Part shown: positions 37,377-45,997 of the stretch, one piece after another
How the letters are laid out: each line of letters opens with the position of its first letter
Numbering within the stretch: position 1 is the first letter of the stretch
DNA from: Novosphingobium sediminis
Lineage (GTDB): Bacteria > Pseudomonadota > Alphaproteobacteria > Sphingomonadales > Sphingomonadaceae
Assembly: GCF_007991615.1 (NCBI RefSeq)
Contig: NZ_BJYR01000019.1
Location: forward strand, 62,001 to 126,000
Reading direction: 5' to 3'
Length of the DNA stretch: 64,000 nucleotides
Program-made: the position numbers and the translations under genes
Notes under the pieces: generated by a model
Told to the model about the DNA's origin: nothing
Databases searched by the model: none
The model's input: the letters and a program-made list of their open reading frames with translations, nothing else

Positions 37377-37952
37377 GTGGTCAAGCTCAACAAGATTTAC
37401 ACGCGCACCGGCGATGACGGCACGACGGGCCTCGTCGATGGCTCGCGCCGCGCCAAGCACGATCTCCGCCTCGAGGCGATTGGCGAAGTCGATGAACTGA
37501 ATTCCATGGTCGGCTTTGCCGCGCTGGCGCTTGAGGCCGAACGGGCCACCGCGCTGCGCCGGATCCAGAACGACCTGTTCGATCTCGGCGCCGATCTGGC
37601 CACGCCGCTGGGCGACGTGGGCGGTGCAGATTTCACACCGTCCGAAATGGTTCTGCGTGTGGTGGCTGCGCAGCCCGAGCGGCTCGAGGCGGAGATCGAT
37701 GCGCTCAATGCCGGGCTGCCGCCGCTGACGAGCTTCATCCTCCCTGGTGGCAGCGAAGGCGCTGCGCGCGTCCATCTCGCCCGCGCGATTGCCCGCCGCG
37801 CTGAACGCGCCGCGACCGCTCTGGCCGCCAGTGAGCCGGTGAATCCGGCGGCACTCGCCTATCTCAATCGCCTGTCGGACTATTTCTTCGTGCTTGCCCG
37901 CGCTATCAATGCCGGCGGCGATCCGCTGTGGGTGCCCGGCGGCTCTCGCTGA
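37377..37952 (+). CDS. Cob(I)alamin adenosyltransferase, PduO type
   Basis: 191 residues. N-terminal KIYTRTGDDGTTGLVDGSRR binds ATP, and the helix bundle contains DELNSMVGFA, FILPGG and RLSDYFFVLAR. Transfers adenosyl to corrinoid to give coenzyme B12. GTG start at 37377, 12 bases after the HIG1-like gene, so likely in the same transcript. Length and motifs are complete. Confidence 0.95.
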   Translation: MVKLNKIYTRTGDDGTTGLVDGSRRAKHDLRLEAIGEVDELNSMVGFAALALEAERATALRRIQNDLFDLGADLATPLGDVGGADFTPSEMVLRVVAAQPERLEAEIDALNAGLPPLTSFILPGGSEGAARVHLARAIARRAERAATALAASEPVNPAALAYLNRLSDYFFVLARAINAGGDPLWVPGGSR

Positions 37953-38037
37953 TCACCCCCTCAATTTGGCAGCTTTCCATGCTGGCCAATCCCCACTAGG
38001 GCCCCTCGCAAACGCAACATCAGGCGGGGTTCAAGTC

Positions 38038-38907
38038 ATGCAGACAATCGCAGTCATCGGTGCCGGGCAGATGGGTTCGGGCATCGCTCAGGTCGCGGCC
38101 GCTTCGGGCAAGGCCGTGCTGCTTTCCGACGTGTCGCTCGCGCTGGCAGAAGCAGCGCGCGCGAAGATCGAGAAGGGCCTGATGAAGCTTGCCGAACGCG
38201 GCAAGATCCCCGCCGAAGATGCCATCGCCACGGTCTCGCGCATTACGGCGGTGGGCGACTATGCCCGGCTGGGTGAGGCCGACCTTGTGATCGAGGCGGC
38301 GACCGAGCGCGAGGATATCAAGCACAAGATCTTCGAAGCCGCGGGCAAGCACCTCTCCCCGAGCGCGATCATGGCGACCAATACCTCGTCGATCCCGATC
38401 ACCCGCATGGCCGTTTCCTCGCCCGATCCGGAGCGCTTCATCGGCATCCACTTCTTCAATCCCGTGCCGCTGATGAAGCTGGTCGAAGTGATCCCCGGCC
38501 TTGCCACGTCGATCGGCACCATCGAGGCGGTGCGCGGCTTCGTTGCCGATATCGGCAAGGAAATCGTGCTCTCGCAGGATGAGCCGGGCTTCATCGTCAA
38601 CCGCATCTTCGTGCCCTTCATCAACGAAGCGGCGTTCGTGCTCGGCTCGGGCACGGGTTCGATCCTGGATATCGACAAGGGCGTGAAGCTTGGCCTCAAC
38701 CACCCGATGGGCCCGCTCGAACTCGCCGATTTCATCGGGCTCGATACCCTGCTCGAGATCATGAAGATCTACCTCGCCTCGACCGGTGATCCGAAGTACC
38801 GCCCCGCGCCGCTGCTGCAGAAGTATGTCGAGGCGGGCTGGCTGGGCCGCAAGTCCGGTCGCGGCTTCTATGATTACAGCGGCGAAGTCCCGGTCCCGAC
38901 GCGCTGA
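38038..38907 (+). CDS. 3-hydroxybutyryl-CoA dehydrogenase
   Basis: 289 residues. Rossmann motif GAGQMGSGIAQ near the start, NTSSIPIT with the substrate serine, catalytic His in GIHFFNPVP, and C-terminal domain with GFIVNRIFVPFINEA, GLNHPMGPLELADFIGLD and GRGFYDY. Acts in butyrate/polyhydroxybutyrate or fatty-acid metabolism. ATG at 38038 chosen because the Rossmann fold starts there. Confidence 0.96.
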   Translation: MQTIAVIGAGQMGSGIAQVAAASGKAVLLSDVSLALAEAARAKIEKGLMKLAERGKIPAEDAIATVSRITAVGDYARLGEADLVIEAATEREDIKHKIFEAAGKHLSPSAIMATNTSSIPITRMAVSSPDPERFIGIHFFNPVPLMKLVEVIPGLATSIGTIEAVRGFVADIGKEIVLSQDEPGFIVNRIFVPFINEAAFVLGSGTGSILDIDKGVKLGLNHPMGPLELADFIGLDTLLEIMKIYLASTGDPKYRPAPLLQKYVEAGWLGRKSGRGFYDYSGEVPVPTR

Positions 38908-38908
38908 G

Positions 38909-39253
38909 TTACTGACTGACCGGGGCGTTCGCTTCTTCGTCCTCGGTCTCGTCTGCGTTGAACGGCACGGTGCGGCGCTCCGCACCGGCCGCTTCATCGC
39001 GCTGCGACACTCCATCACGGACCTGTTCGGGGCTTGATGGATCGAAGCCGTTTTCATCCACCGACCGGCGCTTGTCGTCTTCCGCCCACGAGCGATAGGC
39101 GTTCTCGCGTAGCTCCTCGCTCGTGCGCGCATCGGGCTTGGACGATACCAGCCAGGCACCTGCACCGGTGGTCGTGAACATCACGGCGCTCGCCGCCATG
39201 AACAGCGCCCAGGCAAGAGCATACCAGCGGCTGCGGAAAAGCAGTTCGTACAC
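38909..39253 (-). CDS. Hypothetical membrane-anchored protein
   Basis: 114 residues from GTG 39253. One strong hydrophobic helix near the start (RWYALAWALFMAASAVMFTT), then a highly acidic, disordered C-terminus (EDDKRRSVDENG, ETEDEEANAPVSQ). I know no family. A longer frame from 39340 would overlap the AT-rich promoter region. It is convergent with the hydroxybutyryl-CoA dehydrogenase gene. Confidence 0.6.
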   Translation of the reverse strand: MYELLFRSRWYALAWALFMAASAVMFTTTGAGAWLVSSKPDARTSEELRENAYRSWAEDDKRRSVDENGFDPSSPEQVRDGVSQRDEAAGAERRTVPFNADETEDEEANAPVSQ

Positions 39254-39425
39254 GAATCTGTGGGTCCGGTTGGTTACGTTGCGAAAACCATTGCCGGTTG
39301 TGTGGTTAAGGAAGGGCAAAGCGATCCGAAACGAATTCAATGTTTCTAAGGAATTAAACTAAGCTATTGCACTATAAGTCTTTTTGCGAATAGAACAAAG
39401 CAAGAATCTGCGCCATTTCGGCGAT

Positions 39426-39893
39426 ATGACGCACCTGTCTCCCATTCGCCTCCTGCCTGTGATTGCCGCAATCGCAGGCTTCAGTCTCACCGTGCCGACC
39501 GCGATTGCGTCCGGGGCCTCAGCGATGACAGGCGATCATGAAGTCGCCGCGTTCGGGCGCTGCGAGGGACCGGCGCGCGTTACCTGCGTCGTCGATGGCG
39601 ACACGTTCTGGTATCGCGGCCTCAAGATCCGCATCGCCGATATCAACGCGCCCGAGCTTGGCCATCCCTCCTGCGCCGATGAAGCGCGGTTGGCCGAAGG
39701 CGCGACACGTCGGTTGACCGACCTGCTCAATGCCGGGCCATTCACGCTCGCAGTCGAAGGGCGCGAGACGGATCGCTATGGCCGTGCGCTGCGCGTGGTC
39801 CTGCGCGGTGGACGCAGCCTGGGCGAGGTGCTGGAACGCGAAGGCCTTGCCGAACACTGGCACGGCCGGCGCGGAGATTGGTGTGAAATCTAG
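39426..39893 (+). CDS. Secreted thermonuclease-family protein
   Basis: 155 residues. Signal peptide 1-29 or so, then a staphylococcal-nuclease fold: VVDGDTFWYRGLKIRIADINAPE, with active-site Asp and Arg, and ETDRYGRALRVV. C-terminus HWHGRRGDWCEI carries a cysteine that may pair with the one in FGRCEG or PSC. Probably a periplasmic or secreted nuclease. Stop shares CTAG with the TetR gene. Confidence 0.88.
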   Translation: MTHLSPIRLLPVIAAIAGFSLTVPTAIASGASAMTGDHEVAAFGRCEGPARVTCVVDGDTFWYRGLKIRIADINAPELGHPSCADEARLAEGATRRLTDLLNAGPFTLAVEGRETDRYGRALRVVLRGGRSLGEVLEREGLAEHWHGRRGDWCEI

Positions 39894-40525
39894 GCGGCTC
39901 TCAGACCGCTTACGCCCATCGCGCCGCGGTCCTGCGCGGACAGTCCGTCGAACACCGCATCGATGATCCGGGCGAGCTTCTCTTCGGTCAGCCGGTCCAT
40001 CAGCATGCCCATCACCCCGATGGTGCAATAGGGCGCGACCATCTGGTTGATCAGGCTCAGCGTCATGTCGATCTCGAGCCCCGGAAAGAACCCTTCGCCC
40101 ATCGCTTCGGCGATGATCATGCTGAGATAGTGGTCCGCGAGATCGACGTAGCTGCGAACCTGCTCGAAGTATTCGTTGCCGAGTTCGACATACATCTCAT
40201 ACGCGACCGGATCGGCGCGGTAGGCATCGCGCATCATCACGTAGCGGCGCGCGAAAAATTCGTACATCTTGCGGCGCGGCGGCAATTCGCTGGCGACCAC
40301 TTCTTCCATGATCGCAACCTTGGGGCGGAACCAGTACTCGGCCACAGCCTCAAGCAGCGCTTCGCGGCTCTCGAAATAGCGGGCCAATTGGGCCGGAGAG
40401 ATCCCCGCGCGGACGGCCACTTCCTGCAAGGTCAGCGCCTGCCCGCCGCGCTCCTCGATCAGCGCACATGCCAACTCGACCAGGCGCTCCTGGCCGGCTT
40501 CAATATCGGACTGCGCGCGCGGCAT
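39890..40525 (-). CDS. TetR-family transcriptional regulator
   Basis: 211 residues. Helix-turn-helix at 26-53 (LTLQEVAVRAGISPAQLARYFESREALLEAV), followed by a helical ligand-binding domain. Divergent from the 5'-nucleotidase lipoprotein, with a 10-bp palindrome 20 bases upstream of its own start. Ligand unknown. Confidence 0.9.
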   Translation of the reverse strand: MPRAQSDIEAGQERLVELACALIEERGGQALTLQEVAVRAGISPAQLARYFESREALLEAVAEYWFRPKVAIMEEVVASELPPRRKMYEFFARRYVMMRDAYRADPVAYEMYVELGNEYFEQVRSYVDLADHYLSMIIAEAMGEGFFPGLEIDMTLSLINQMVAPYCTIGVMGMLMDRLTEEKLARIIDAVFDGLSAQDRGAMGVSGLRAA

Positions 40526-40544
40526 GTTATGATCCTGTCGCCTG

Positions 40545-40554
40545 TTAGGCCTAA
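40545..40554. promoter_or_regulatory. 10-bp palindrome upstream of TetR gene
   Basis: TTAGGCCTAA, 20 bp before the TetR start and about 100 bp before the divergent lipoprotein gene; a likely autoregulatory operator, though short for TetR. Confidence 0.4.
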
Positions 40555-40651
40555 GGGCCATTTTAGGGATTGCCGGAGCCGGTTTCAATTGTGCTTCAGG
40601 TAATTGATCTGGTCCGGATCGGCGTTGGTCGGGGCATGAGGAGAAGTATCG

Positions 40652-42448
40652 ATGATGTTCAGCAGCAATTCGCGCCGCAGCGGCCTTCTGGCAGTGGGCG
40701 CGCTTGCATTCAGCGTGCTGCTTTCCGGTTGCGCCGCGCCGCATGCCGGCAGCAAAATGGCCTCGGCACCCTCGCCAGCGGCGGCGGCGCCCGTCGAAGT
40801 GGCCGTCCTCGCTTTCAACGACTTCCACGGCAATCTCGAGCCGCCGCGCCAGAGCGTGGGCATGCCGGACGGGCAGGGTGGCACCGCGCAGGTTCCCGCT
40901 GGCGGCGTGGCCTGGCTCGCCAGCGCGCTCGATTCGCTCCGCGCGAAGCACCCCAATTCGCTCACCGTGGCGGCGGGGGATCTGATCAGCGCTTCGCCGC
41001 TCGCCTCTTCGCTGTTTCTCGATGAGCCCTCGGTCGAAGCGCTCAGCCGCATCGGCCTCGACTACGCGGCGGTGGGGAACCACGAATTCGACCGCGGCAC
41101 ACGGGAACTGCTGCGGATGCAGACTGGCGGCTGCGAGAAGCTGACCTTGCGCGAACCCTGCCAGCTCGAGCGCTTTGCCGGAGCGCGTTACCACTATCTT
41201 GCCGCCAGCACGCTGACCGCATCGGGCGCGCCGCTGTTTCCCGCCAGCGCAGTCCGCACGTTCGGCAGCGGCGCGGCGCAGGTGAAAGTCGGCGTGATCG
41301 GTCTCACGCTCAGGGGCACGCCGATGCTGGTCAATCCGGCTGGAATCGCCGACGTAACCTTCGCCGACGAGGCCGACACGATCAACGCCGAGGTGCCCAA
41401 GCTCAAGGCGCAGGGCGCCGATGCCATCGTCGTGCTGATCCACCAAGGCGGCAAGCAGGCGGGCGCGCCTGATCCCAATGGCTGCGGCGGCTTTATCGGC
41501 GATATCCAGCCGATCCTTGCCCGTATGTCCCCCGCTGTCGATGTCGTCGTCTCGGGTCATACCCATGCCGACTATATCTGCGAGATGCCGACGAGCGATC
41601 CGGCGCGCCGGGTGCTGCTCACCAGTGCTGGGCTCTATGGAAAGGAGCTCACCGAAATCACGCTGACCATCGATCCTGCCGCGCACCGCGTCACCGCCCG
41701 CAGCGCACGCAACCTGATCGTGCAGTCGCAGCCGTTCACTTCGGCCAAGGGGCTGGTCGCACTCTCTCCGCTGGTGCCTGCCTATGCACCGCGTGCGGAT
41801 ATCGCGGCCTATGTCCAGCGCTATGTCGATGCATCGAAGGCCTTTGCCACGCGTCCGGTGGGCAAGCTTTCCGGCCCTGCGGAGCGCGGTGAGGCGCCGG
41901 CGGGCAGCACCGGCGGGCCGCTCGCCCACCTGATCGCCGATGCGCAGCTCGCGGCAACCCGCAGCGCGGGCGCGCAGATCGCGTTCATGAACCCCTATGG
42001 CGTGCGCGCCGCGCTGGTTCCGGCGGCAGATGGCACGGTCACTTTCGGCGACATCTACCTCGTCCAGCCGTTCGGCAATGCGCTCGTGACCGAGACCTTG
42101 ACCGGCGCCGAGATCAAGGCCGTGCTCGAACAGGGCTTCGATGCAAACGGGCCGGAGCAGGTGCTCGCGCCGTCGGCGGGCTTCGTGTTTCGCTATGATC
42201 GACGCCAGCCTGTCGGCAGCCGGATCACCGCCATAACCCTGAACGGCAAGCCGCTCGATCCCGCCGCCAGCTACCGCGTGACCATGAACGGCTTCCTTGC
42301 GCTCGGCGGCGATGGTTTCACCGTGTTCAAGGCCGGGCGTGATGCGGTGACTGGGCCAACCGATATCGAGGCGTTCGAAGGCTTGTTCCGCAGCAATGCG
42401 CTGGTCGAGGTGCCGCATGATGCGCGGACCATCGACGCGGGCGGCTGA
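40652..42448 (+). CDS. 5'-nucleotidase / metallophosphatase lipoprotein
   Basis: 598 residues. Signal peptide with lipobox LSGC (cysteine near residue 27). Metallophosphatase domain: FNDFHGNLEP, AAGDLISASP, GNHEFDRG, VVSGHTHADY. C-terminal 5'-nucleotidase domain with PYGVRAAL, GDIYLVQPFGNALV and NGFLALGGDGF. Hydrolyses extracellular nucleotides or sugar nucleotides at the periplasmic side of a membrane. Divergent TetR gene may regulate it. Confidence 0.95.
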   Translation: MMFSSNSRRSGLLAVGALAFSVLLSGCAAPHAGSKMASAPSPAAAAPVEVAVLAFNDFHGNLEPPRQSVGMPDGQGGTAQVPAGGVAWLASALDSLRAKHPNSLTVAAGDLISASPLASSLFLDEPSVEALSRIGLDYAAVGNHEFDRGTRELLRMQTGGCEKLTLREPCQLERFAGARYHYLAASTLTASGAPLFPASAVRTFGSGAAQVKVGVIGLTLRGTPMLVNPAGIADVTFADEADTINAEVPKLKAQGADAIVVLIHQGGKQAGAPDPNGCGGFIGDIQPILARMSPAVDVVVSGHTHADYICEMPTSDPARRVLLTSAGLYGKELTEITLTIDPAAHRVTARSARNLIVQSQPFTSAKGLVALSPLVPAYAPRADIAAYVQRYVDASKAFATRPVGKLSGPAERGEAPAGSTGGPLAHLIADAQLAATRSAGAQIAFMNPYGVRAALVPAADGTVTFGDIYLVQPFGNALVTETLTGAEIKAVLEQGFDANGPEQVLAPSAGFVFRYDRRQPVGSRITAITLNGKPLDPAASYRVTMNGFLALGGDGFTVFKAGRDAVTGPTDIEAFEGLFRSNALVEVPHDARTIDAGG

Positions 42449-42451
42449 CTT

Positions 42452-42955
42452 CTAGCCAAGCAGCCAGCGCCCGAGCAGGCGGTGGAAGGGAAACGTCAGC
42501 GCGCCGGCGGTGAGCAGTCCGCCGATTACCAGCCCGCGCACCGTCCGCCGGTGTGCGGCATGGTTATGCGCCCGCGCCGTCAGCACCAGCCGCGGCGTCT
42601 GCACCGCGACGAAGGCGGAGAGAAGGTGGATCACGCTGAAGTGGCCATGGTTGGTCTCGAGAATCCAGAAGCTGTCGATTGCCGAGACGAACATGGCGCT
42701 GGCCCAGACATACCCCAGCCGCCGGTGCAGGCGCGTACCCCGCTTCTGCCACAGGATAGCCGGGGTCAGTGCCAGCGCGATGACCACTCCGGCGAGGTGC
42801 AGCCAGACCGCCGTGGGCACCGAGCCCCACCCGGCATGGCCGCGCGCGATGGCCGCAAGTGCTGCGGCGAGCAGGGCCAGTGCGGCCCAGCCGAGCGCGC
42901 GCTCTAGCAGGTCAGGGGCCAGCGGGGTGCGCTGAGCTACCGCTTCGGCGGCCAT
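42452..42955 (-). CDS. DUF2306-type membrane protein
   Basis: 167 residues with four or five membrane helices and LHRRLGYVW, the histidine-containing motif of DUF2306 proteins. Third gene of a leftward operon; its start lies 19 bases inside the preceding DUF1295 gene, indicating coupling. Role unknown. Confidence 0.75.
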   Translation of the reverse strand: MAAEAVAQRTPLAPDLLERALGWAALALLAAALAAIARGHAGWGSVPTAVWLHLAGVVIALALTPAILWQKRGTRLHRRLGYVWASAMFVSAIDSFWILETNHGHFSVIHLLSAFVAVQTPRLVLTARAHNHAAHRRTVRGLVIGGLLTAGALTFPFHRLLGRWLLG

Positions 42956-43722
42956 GGAATGAAGCCCGAGGTGCGCGCGACATAGTCCGCATAGTCCGGC
43001 CGCCGCTGCACGAGGCCTTTCTCGAGCAGCGGCTTGCCCGACCAGCGGGTAAGTGTGAACGTCAGGAACACTGGCCCGGCCAGCGATGCAAGCGCCACCG
43101 GCAGCCCGGCCTCGCTCGCGGCAAGCCAGATGCCCCACCACACGCAGGTATCGCCGAAGTAATTGGGGTGCCGGGTATAGCGCCATAGCCCGGTATCGAG
43201 CACGCGGCCCTTGTTGGCGGGATCAGCGCGGAAGCGGGTGAGCTGCGCATCGCCGATGGTCTCGAACGTGAAGCCGATCAGCCAGAGCGCGGCACCTGCC
43301 ATGGCGAGCGGGCCGATGCCTTCGCTGCCTGCAGCCAGCACGCCGATCTGCGCGGGGAGGCACGTCACATAAAGCAGCACGGCCTGCACCGCGAAAACCT
43401 GCGCCGCTGCCGCGCCGTACCTGCCGGCCTTGCGCGCCTTGCCGAGCATCCGCGCATAGCGCACATCTTCGCCATGCGCGCGCCAACGGGTGTAAAGATG
43501 CCAGCCAAGCCGCGCGCCCCAAAGCACGGCCATCGCTGCAATCAGGCTGGCGCGCGGGCCTTTCTCCGCCGCTTGCGCCCAGGCCGAGGCAGCGAGCACC
43601 GCCATGGCTGCGCCCCAGACGGCATCGATAAAGCTGACATCGCCAATCTTCGCCGCCGTGCGCGCGAGCAGCGCCATCATCACGGCAAGCGCAAGCGCAT
43701 TCACGATCAGACCTTCAAGCAT
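42937..43722 (-). CDS. DUF1295 / steroid 5-alpha-reductase-like membrane protein
   Basis: 261 residues, about six helices. The C-terminal motif RYTRHPNYFGDTCVWWGIWL is diagnostic for DUF1295/ICMT-like NADPH-dependent reductases or methyltransferases. Lies between an acyltransferase and a DUF2306 gene with overlaps of 8 and 19 bases, suggesting a lipid modification operon. Substrate unknown. Confidence 0.85.
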   Translation of the reverse strand: MLEGLIVNALALAVMMALLARTAAKIGDVSFIDAVWGAAMAVLAASAWAQAAEKGPRASLIAAMAVLWGARLGWHLYTRWRAHGEDVRYARMLGKARKAGRYGAAAAQVFAVQAVLLYVTCLPAQIGVLAAGSEGIGPLAMAGAALWLIGFTFETIGDAQLTRFRADPANKGRVLDTGLWRYTRHPNYFGDTCVWWGIWLAASEAGLPVALASLAGPVFLTFTLTRWSGKPLLEKGLVQRRPDYADYVARTSGFIPWPPKR

Positions 43723-44341
43723 TGAACATCCCCGCAAAGTCCTTGATCCCGCGCTCCGGATGCCGCGGCGTCACGCTTTGGTAAATCTCGGCGACCTGCT
43801 GCATGTCCGCCTTGTAGTCCCCCGTCGGCATGATCGCAGGGCCGAGACCGCCCAGTTTGCGGCCATAGTCCATCAGCCCCACCACCATCGGCACCTGCGC
43901 GCCCAGTGCAATATGGTAGAAGCCGGTGCGCCATTGGTTCACCGCGCTGCGAGTACCTTCGGGCGCAATGGTGAGGGCGAAACGGTCACGCCGCGCGAAT
44001 TCTGCAATCATTGCATCGACCACATTGTGGCGCGCAGAACGATCGACCGAGATCCCGCCCATATCGCGCATGAAGCCGCCCATCGGCCAGCGAAACAGGC
44101 TGTCCTTGGCCATGAAATGGGCATCGATCCCCAGTTCGTTGACGAGGCCGAGGAAGTAGACGAAATCCCAGTTCGAGGTGTGGGGCGCGGCGATAATCAC
44201 ATAGCGACCATCCGGCGGCGGCGTTCCTACCGCTTTCCATCCCTGCATCCGGTAAAAACCCAGCAGTGCGCGCTTGACCAGGCGCGACGACAGGCTCGCC
44301 TTCCGGCCGCCCGGACCGCTCTCCAGCACCCCTTCGCCCAT
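43715..44341 (-). CDS. Lysophospholipid acyltransferase (PlsC-like)
   Basis: 208 residues. Acyltransferase motifs HTSNWDF (HX4D), and PEGTRS, in the order of 1-acylglycerol-phosphate acyltransferases; VPMVVGLMDYG corresponds to the later block. First gene of the leftward lipid operon. Likely transfers acyl chains to a lysophospholipid or related lipid. Confidence 0.9.
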   Translation of the reverse strand: MGEGVLESGPGGRKASLSSRLVKRALLGFYRMQGWKAVGTPPPDGRYVIIAAPHTSNWDFVYFLGLVNELGIDAHFMAKDSLFRWPMGGFMRDMGGISVDRSARHNVVDAMIAEFARRDRFALTIAPEGTRSAVNQWRTGFYHIALGAQVPMVVGLMDYGRKLGGLGPAIMPTGDYKADMQQVAEIYQSVTPRHPERGIKDFAGMFNA

Positions 44342-44436
44342 TCATCATTCCCCTATTACCCCATGGTTTAGCGGGGACGCTTTCGCTTGTCGAAGGGAAC
44401 AAAAGGGCGGGCCTGACACTTTAGGCAAGCTTGACG

Positions 44437-44456
44437 ATAATAAGCATAGTTATTAT
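44437..44456. promoter_or_regulatory. MarR operator
   Basis: ATAATAA-GCATAG-TTATTAT, a perfect 7-6-7 inverted repeat of MarR type, directly upstream of the MarR gene and just after TTGACG (44431-44436), which can serve as -35. Binding would cover the promoter and repress the operon. Confidence 0.85.
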
Positions 44457-44466
44457 GTGCGCGCTT

Positions 44467-44931
44467 ATGCAAAACAACATCGCTTTCCTGACCTCGGACG
44501 TGAGCCGCCTGCTGCGCAAACGCTTCGATGTGGTCAGCCGCCGCTTCGGCGTTACTGGCCCGCAGTGGCGGATGCTGGCGGCGCTGCGCCGCAGCCCCGG
44601 CATCAATCAGGGCGCGCTCGCGCAATGGCTCGAAGTTGAGGCCATCACCGCCGGGCGCATGATCGACCGGCTGGAGAAGTCCGGCATGGTCGAGCGCCGC
44701 GCCGATCCCAACGACCGCCGTGCCTGGCGCCTGTTCCTCACCGATGCGGCCACCCCGCTGCTCGACGAGCTGTTCGGCTGCGCCACCGATGTGTTCGAGG
44801 AAGCGCAGCAGGGCTTCGCGCCCGCCGAGCGCGACATGCTGTTGTCTTTGCTCGAACGCGTGCGCGCGAACCTGCTGGAGGAGACGCCGCCCGAAAAGTC
44901 TCTGGTCGAAGGAGCGCTCGCTCATGGCTGA
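44467..44931 (+). CDS. MarR-family regulator of the efflux operon
   Basis: 154 residues with the winged helix (GALAQWLEVEAITAGRMIDRLEKSG and the wing RRADPNDRRAWRL). Alternative ATG 44455 falls in the operator, so 44467 is preferred. The stop lies 8 bases inside emrA. It should repress itself and emrAB, being released by the pumped compound. Confidence 0.92.
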   Translation: MQNNIAFLTSDVSRLLRKRFDVVSRRFGVTGPQWRMLAALRRSPGINQGALAQWLEVEAITAGRMIDRLEKSGMVERRADPNDRRAWRLFLTDAATPLLDELFGCATDVFEEAQQGFAPAERDMLLSLLERVRANLLEETPPEKSLVEGALAHG

Positions 44932-45997
44932 GGCCGATCCCTTCAAGCCCGCAGCCGCGGCCGAAGCCTCGGCCGCCGAACGCCGCAAGGCCACACGCCT
45001 CAAGCGGATGCGCCTGATCGCCATGCTGCTTGTTCCGGCGTTGATCGTCGGCGGCGCGCTCTACTGGTGGTTCGGCCAGCCCGGCGAGGTTTCGACCGAC
45101 AACGCCTATGTAAAGCAGGACATCGTCTCGATCGCGGGCGAGGTGAACGGCCTCGTCGTGGAAGTGAACGTCCACGAGAACCAGCAGGTGAAGGCTGGCG
45201 ACGTGCTTTTCCGCATCGATCCTACTAGCTACCGCGTGGCCATCCAGCAGGCCGATGCGCAGATCGCCGGCGCGCAGGCGCGGATCACGGCGCTGCAGGC
45301 CGATGTTGGCGCCAATGCTGCCGATCTTGCGGCCGCGCGCGATGACCTTGCCCTCGCCGAGGCGCAGTATGCGCGCGAGAAGGCACTGCTCGACCGCGGC
45401 TTCAACACCCGTGCCCGTATCGACGAGGCCCAGCATGCCGTCGCCGTGGCGCGCGACCGGCTCGGTTCCATCGGGGCCGAGGTCGAGAAGGCACGGGCGC
45501 AGCTTGCCACTGGCGCTCAGGTTCCCGGTCTCAACCCGCAGGTCGCCGCCGCTGAGGCATCGCGTGCCAAGGCAGCGCTCGATCTAACGCGCACGGTCGT
45601 CCGCGCTCCGGTCTCCGGCCGCGTGACGCAGGTCAACCGCCTCCAGATTGGCCAGATGGTGTTCACTGGCGTGCCGATGCTTTCCATCGTCCGCGAAGGC
45701 GGGGCGCGGGTCGAAGCGAACTTCAAGGAAACCGATCTTGCGCACATGCGTGCCGGCCAGCCCGCCGAAGTGAAGCTCGATGCCTATCCCGGCCTCAAGC
45801 TGAAGGGCCATGTCGACAGCATCGGCGCGGGCACGGGCTCGGAATTCTCGGTGCTCCCGGCGCAGAACGCCACCGGCAACTGGGTCAAGGTAACGCAGCG
45901 CGTGCCGGTGCGTATTGCCATCGACTCTAGCAGCGGCGACCGCCCGCTGATTGCAGGCCTCAGCGCGAACGTCACGGTCCATGTCGACGGGAAGTAG
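44924..45997 (+). CDS. emrA: EmrA-like membrane fusion protein
   Basis: 357 residues. One membrane helix (about 31-46), then HlyD-family lipoyl-like halves VSIAGEVNGLVVEVNVHENQQVKAGD and VVRAPVSGRVTQVN, joined by a coiled coil (about 95-185). Overlaps the MarR stop by 8 bases and the pump gene by 17. Connects the EmrB pump to the outer membrane. Confidence 0.93.
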   Translation: MAEADPFKPAAAAEASAAERRKATRLKRMRLIAMLLVPALIVGGALYWWFGQPGEVSTDNAYVKQDIVSIAGEVNGLVVEVNVHENQQVKAGDVLFRIDPTSYRVAIQQADAQIAGAQARITALQADVGANAADLAAARDDLALAEAQYAREKALLDRGFNTRARIDEAQHAVAVARDRLGSIGAEVEKARAQLATGAQVPGLNPQVAAAEASRAKAALDLTRTVVRAPVSGRVTQVNRLQIGQMVFTGVPMLSIVREGGARVEANFKETDLAHMRAGQPAEVKLDAYPGLKLKGHVDSIGAGTGSEFSVLPAQNATGNWVKVTQRVPVRIAIDSSSGDRPLIAGLSANVTVHVDGK